From assembly GCA_030037995.1 (NCBI GenBank), contig JASHPQ010000277.1, positions 1 through 44,136 of the forward strand: a stretch of DNA of 44,136 bases, read 5' to 3'. The position numbers were made by a program, and so were the translations under genes. The notes beneath the pieces are model-generated. The model saw only the letters and a program-made list of their open reading frames with translations, was not told the DNA's origin and did no database searches. This DNA comes from Nitrososphaerales archaeon (GTDB lineage Archaea; Thermoproteota; Nitrososphaeria; Nitrososphaerales; CADDZS01). Positions 42,187 to 44,136 of the stretch are shown here, piece by piece; positions within the stretch are counted from its first letter, which is position 1, and the number at the start of each line of letters is the position of its first letter.

Positions 42187-43200
42187 CTACTTTTTCTTAA
42201 AATAGGGCAGTATCCTTTGGGCGTACGTCCTAATCGTTTTTCTGTCCGCGCCCGTGTTGAGGACTATCTGCGTGACTCCCATCTCTCGGTACTTGGAGAT
42301 CAGCTCGATAACGTCGGACCACTTTTTGCAAAACGCAGTGGACTTTAACAGCTCTTCATCGGGCAGGTCGCGACCCATTTGCTCAATTTTCCTCGGATCT
42401 GGCTCGTTGAACGAATTCTTCGCCGCGATTCCGGCATAGCGCCGCTCCGTTTTCACGAAAGTTTCAGGATCCTTGAGAGTAAAGTTCATCGAGACGATCT
42501 TTTTCAATTTTGAAGGATCCTTACCAGCACTTCTCACGCCTTCGTCGAAGGCCGGGAAGATCACATCCCTGATCGGCTCCAAAGGATTCGTTTGCGAGAG
42601 CGTAATCAGGGCGTCCCCAAACTCGCCGGCGACCCTCGCCATCTTCGGCCCCGTTGCCGAAACATAGATCTTCATGTCGGTTCTGGGACGGGTGTAGAGG
42701 TACACTTGGTTTACCTTGAAGTACTTTCCATCGAAATCAAAGTAGACCTTGCTTGTCCACATTTTTCGGATCAACTGTATTCCCTCGACGAGTCTTTCCA
42801 TTCTTTCATTCCACGGTGGCCAGCGTTCGAAAAAGGGAACCTCGTTCATCGCTTCGCCGGTACCAACGGTCAGGAGAAATCTGCCCGGATACATGTTGTC
42901 CAGAGTGGCGGAAGCCTGGGCAATTATCAGCGGATGGTATCTCGCACCGATCGGAGTGGTCACGTACGGGCCGAGCCTGATCTTTTTTGTAGCTTGAAGA
43001 CATGCACCCATCAGCGACCAGACAAAGGACGAGCGATTGCTGCTGTGCGCCCATGGCATGAAGTGATCCCCGAGCCACGCAACATCAAACCCTAGTTTTT
43101 CGGCCAGAATGACACATTCCTTGAATTCGTTAGGATCTTGCTCGTTTTCTCCAATGTCCACTGCAACTTCGAACGGTTTGCTAGCTGTACTTCTGGCCAT
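42187..43200 (-). CDS. F420-dependent LLM-class oxidoreductase (paralogue 2)
   Basis: This 337-residue paralogue of the 19418-20428 gene shares the same framework: DVAWLGDHFMPW, VTTPIGARYHPLIIAQASATLD, RFLLTVGTGEAMNE, RLVEGIQLIRKMW and the end IRTYAQRILPYFKKK. Differences cluster in the first loops after GDHFMPW and around residues 200-215, near the barrel mouth, so the substrates may differ. It transfers hydride with F420 (inferred from family). It is followed by the esterase-like gene and preceded by the amidase, all leftward, and the three may form one operon. Confidence 0.9.
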   Translation of the reverse strand: MARSTASKPFEVAVDIGENEQDPNEFKECVILAEKLGFDVAWLGDHFMPWAHSSNRSSFVWSLMGACLQATKKIRLGPYVTTPIGARYHPLIIAQASATLDNMYPGRFLLTVGTGEAMNEVPFFERWPPWNERMERLVEGIQLIRKMWTSKVYFDFDGKYFKVNQVYLYTRPRTDMKIYVSATGPKMARVAGEFGDALITLSQTNPLEPIRDVIFPAFDEGVRSAGKDPSKLKKIVSMNFTLKDPETFVKTERRYAGIAAKNSFNEPDPRKIEQMGRDLPDEELLKSTAFCKKWSDVIELISKYREMGVTQIVLNTGADRKTIRTYAQRILPYFKKK

Positions 43201-43317
43201 TCCCGATTCCTATTTCCTTTCCTCGCTCTAAACTTAGAAAATTAATGCTTTCTGAACGGGTATTAACTTCCGGTTCATTTGCAATGCACAATCAGTCACA
43301 AGCTCTCACTCCCGTAC

Positions 43318-44136
43318 TCAGCTTGGTGACAATGAGGAGTGGATTAGCTGCCAGATCCTGTTTCCAGCTTCGAGCACTTCGCGATCGGCGCCGTATTTTC
43401 CGGCCAGCTGGAAGCCCGTCGGTAGCGAACGCCCGTCGAGCTTGTGGTTCGGCAGAGTAAGAGCAGGGAACCCGCAGAGATTCCAAACCTCCGGGTTCCG
43501 GATCAACAACGGCCGCTGTCTCGCGTATTCCGACCTGTTCACCATGTCCTCGAGCTTGGGAGCTTCTATGAGGCAAGTTGGGGTGGCGACATAGTCAACA
43601 TCCTCGAAAACTCCGAACATTTTAGATGTGAAAGCAAGCCTGAACGACTCGGCCTGCATCGCCTCGATCATCCCCATCTTCCCCCCGGCGTCCAAAGGAG
43701 TCAATACATCGGCGTCCATCTCCTTCCTGTACGTTTCATTCGAGAGGACTTCTGAATAAAACCACGCGGCCTCCCTTAGCATTATGCATCTCCTGACCCG
43801 CGAGATTTTCTCTTCGTCGGGAATGGAGATCCCTTCCACGATTTCGAATTCCTGTCGGGCCTTCTCGATTGCATTCCAAAAGCTCTTCAAAACAGATTTG
43901 TCGGCTTCGTCAAAGTAGCGGCGGCCGGGGATCCCTATCCTCTGCTTTCTTCTCCCCGTTCGTTCTACCTGTGGCCTCTGGCTGAATTTCTCAGGCATCA
44001 GATCTGCAAGGACAAAGAGGAGATCGTCCATCGTCCGGGCTAGGACTCCAACGGTGTCCAACGTTGCGCTGAGCGGAAAGACTCCAAACGAGCTTATCGT
44101 GCCGATCGTGGGTTTCAGCCCGCAGATGCCGCACAG
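43318..44136 (-). CDS. Amidase-signature family hydrolase, 5' end outside the window
   Basis: The frame is open from the window edge (base 44136) to the stop at 43318, giving the last 272 residues. It starts with CGICGLKPTIG, then SSFGVFPLSATLDTVGVLART, the conserved region just after the catalytic Ser-Ser-Lys core of amidase-signature enzymes; the core itself is off the window. The C-terminal part has VATPTCLIEAPKLED, GFPALTLPNHKLDGRSLPTGFQL and the end helix. Members hydrolyse amides, including N-acyl and carbamoyl compounds. It belongs with the LLM and esterase genes to its left. Confidence 0.92.
   Translation of the reverse strand: MCGICGLKPTIGTISSFGVFPLSATLDTVGVLARTMDDLLFVLADLMPEKFSQRPQVERTGRRKQRIGIPGRRYFDEADKSVLKSFWNAIEKARQEFEIVEGISIPDEEKISRVRRCIMLREAAWFYSEVLSNETYRKEMDADVLTPLDAGGKMGMIEAMQAESFRLAFTSKMFGVFEDVDYVATPTCLIEAPKLEDMVNRSEYARQRPLLIRNPEVWNLCGFPALTLPNHKLDGRSLPTGFQLAGKYGADREVLEAGNRIWQLIHSSLSPS

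Noticed and set aside
1-44136. CRISPR array, insertion sequence, rRNA or tRNA gene
   Set aside because: No regularly spaced repeats, transposase motifs with terminal repeats, rRNA-like stretches or T-arm consensus within a cloverleaf were seen on either strand by eye.

Overview
The window reads as archaeal. Several genes have a TATA-like box 25-30 nt upstream of the start codon with little or no leader (6339, 7750, 13575, 26717, 26912, 31270, 40103). There is also a small winged-helix regulator of a type common in Thermoproteota/Thaumarchaeota, a short CxxC...HxxxC zinc-ribbon protein, two F420-dependent-type LLM oxidoreductases, a pyruvate phosphate dikinase, and binding proteins carried on Ser/Thr-rich stalks. 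The best guess is a heterotrophic member of Nitrososphaeria (Thaumarchaeota) or a nearby Thermoproteota lineage. This is inferred from protein style only. TTG starts are frequent (at least eight genes).

Left part (1-16.2 kb). A 3' gene fragment is followed by a MarR-DrrA-DrrB drug-efflux operon with a 19-bp palindrome before its promoter. Next come an SRPBCC protein, PPDK, a small zinc-ribbon protein and an AhpD-like protein. A nitrate/sulfonate/taurine-type ABC importer is laid out as a binding-protein gene convergent with an ATPase-permease-permease operon. Then follow a winged-helix protein coupled to a small membrane protein, a CDF-like transporter with a Cys-rich head, a NucS-like protein lacking the usual catalytic lysine, a winged-helix regulator and a Nudix-type protein.

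Middle part (16.2-20.4 kb). A solitary molybdopterin large subunit of the xanthine/aerobic CO dehydrogenase family lies directly behind a UlaG-like metallo-beta-lactamase protein. Divergent to these is the first F420-type LLM oxidoreductase.

Right part (20.5-44.1 kb) is a catabolic island. It has two complete oligopeptide/oligosaccharide (Opp/Dpp) ABC importers with differently anchored binding proteins. Enclosed or flanked by them are a DSD1/D-threonine-aldolase-like PLP enzyme, a GH4 NAD-dependent glycosidase, a DapA/KDG-aldolase-family lyase, an IolE-like sugar isomerase, a Gfo/Idh/MocA dehydrogenase (in operon with importer 2), a nitrilase, a Ser-Asp-His hydrolase, a second F420-type LLM paralogue and an amidase that runs off the window. 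A GNAT gene in the middle is frameshifted. The simplest reading is uptake of one or more oligomeric or acylated sugars or amino compounds, followed by NAD-dependent glycoside cleavage, sugar oxidation/isomerisation, aldol cleavage and amide/ester hydrolysis. PPDK could link the resulting pyruvate to gluconeogenesis. The combined pathway is inference; the individual families are well supported by motifs.
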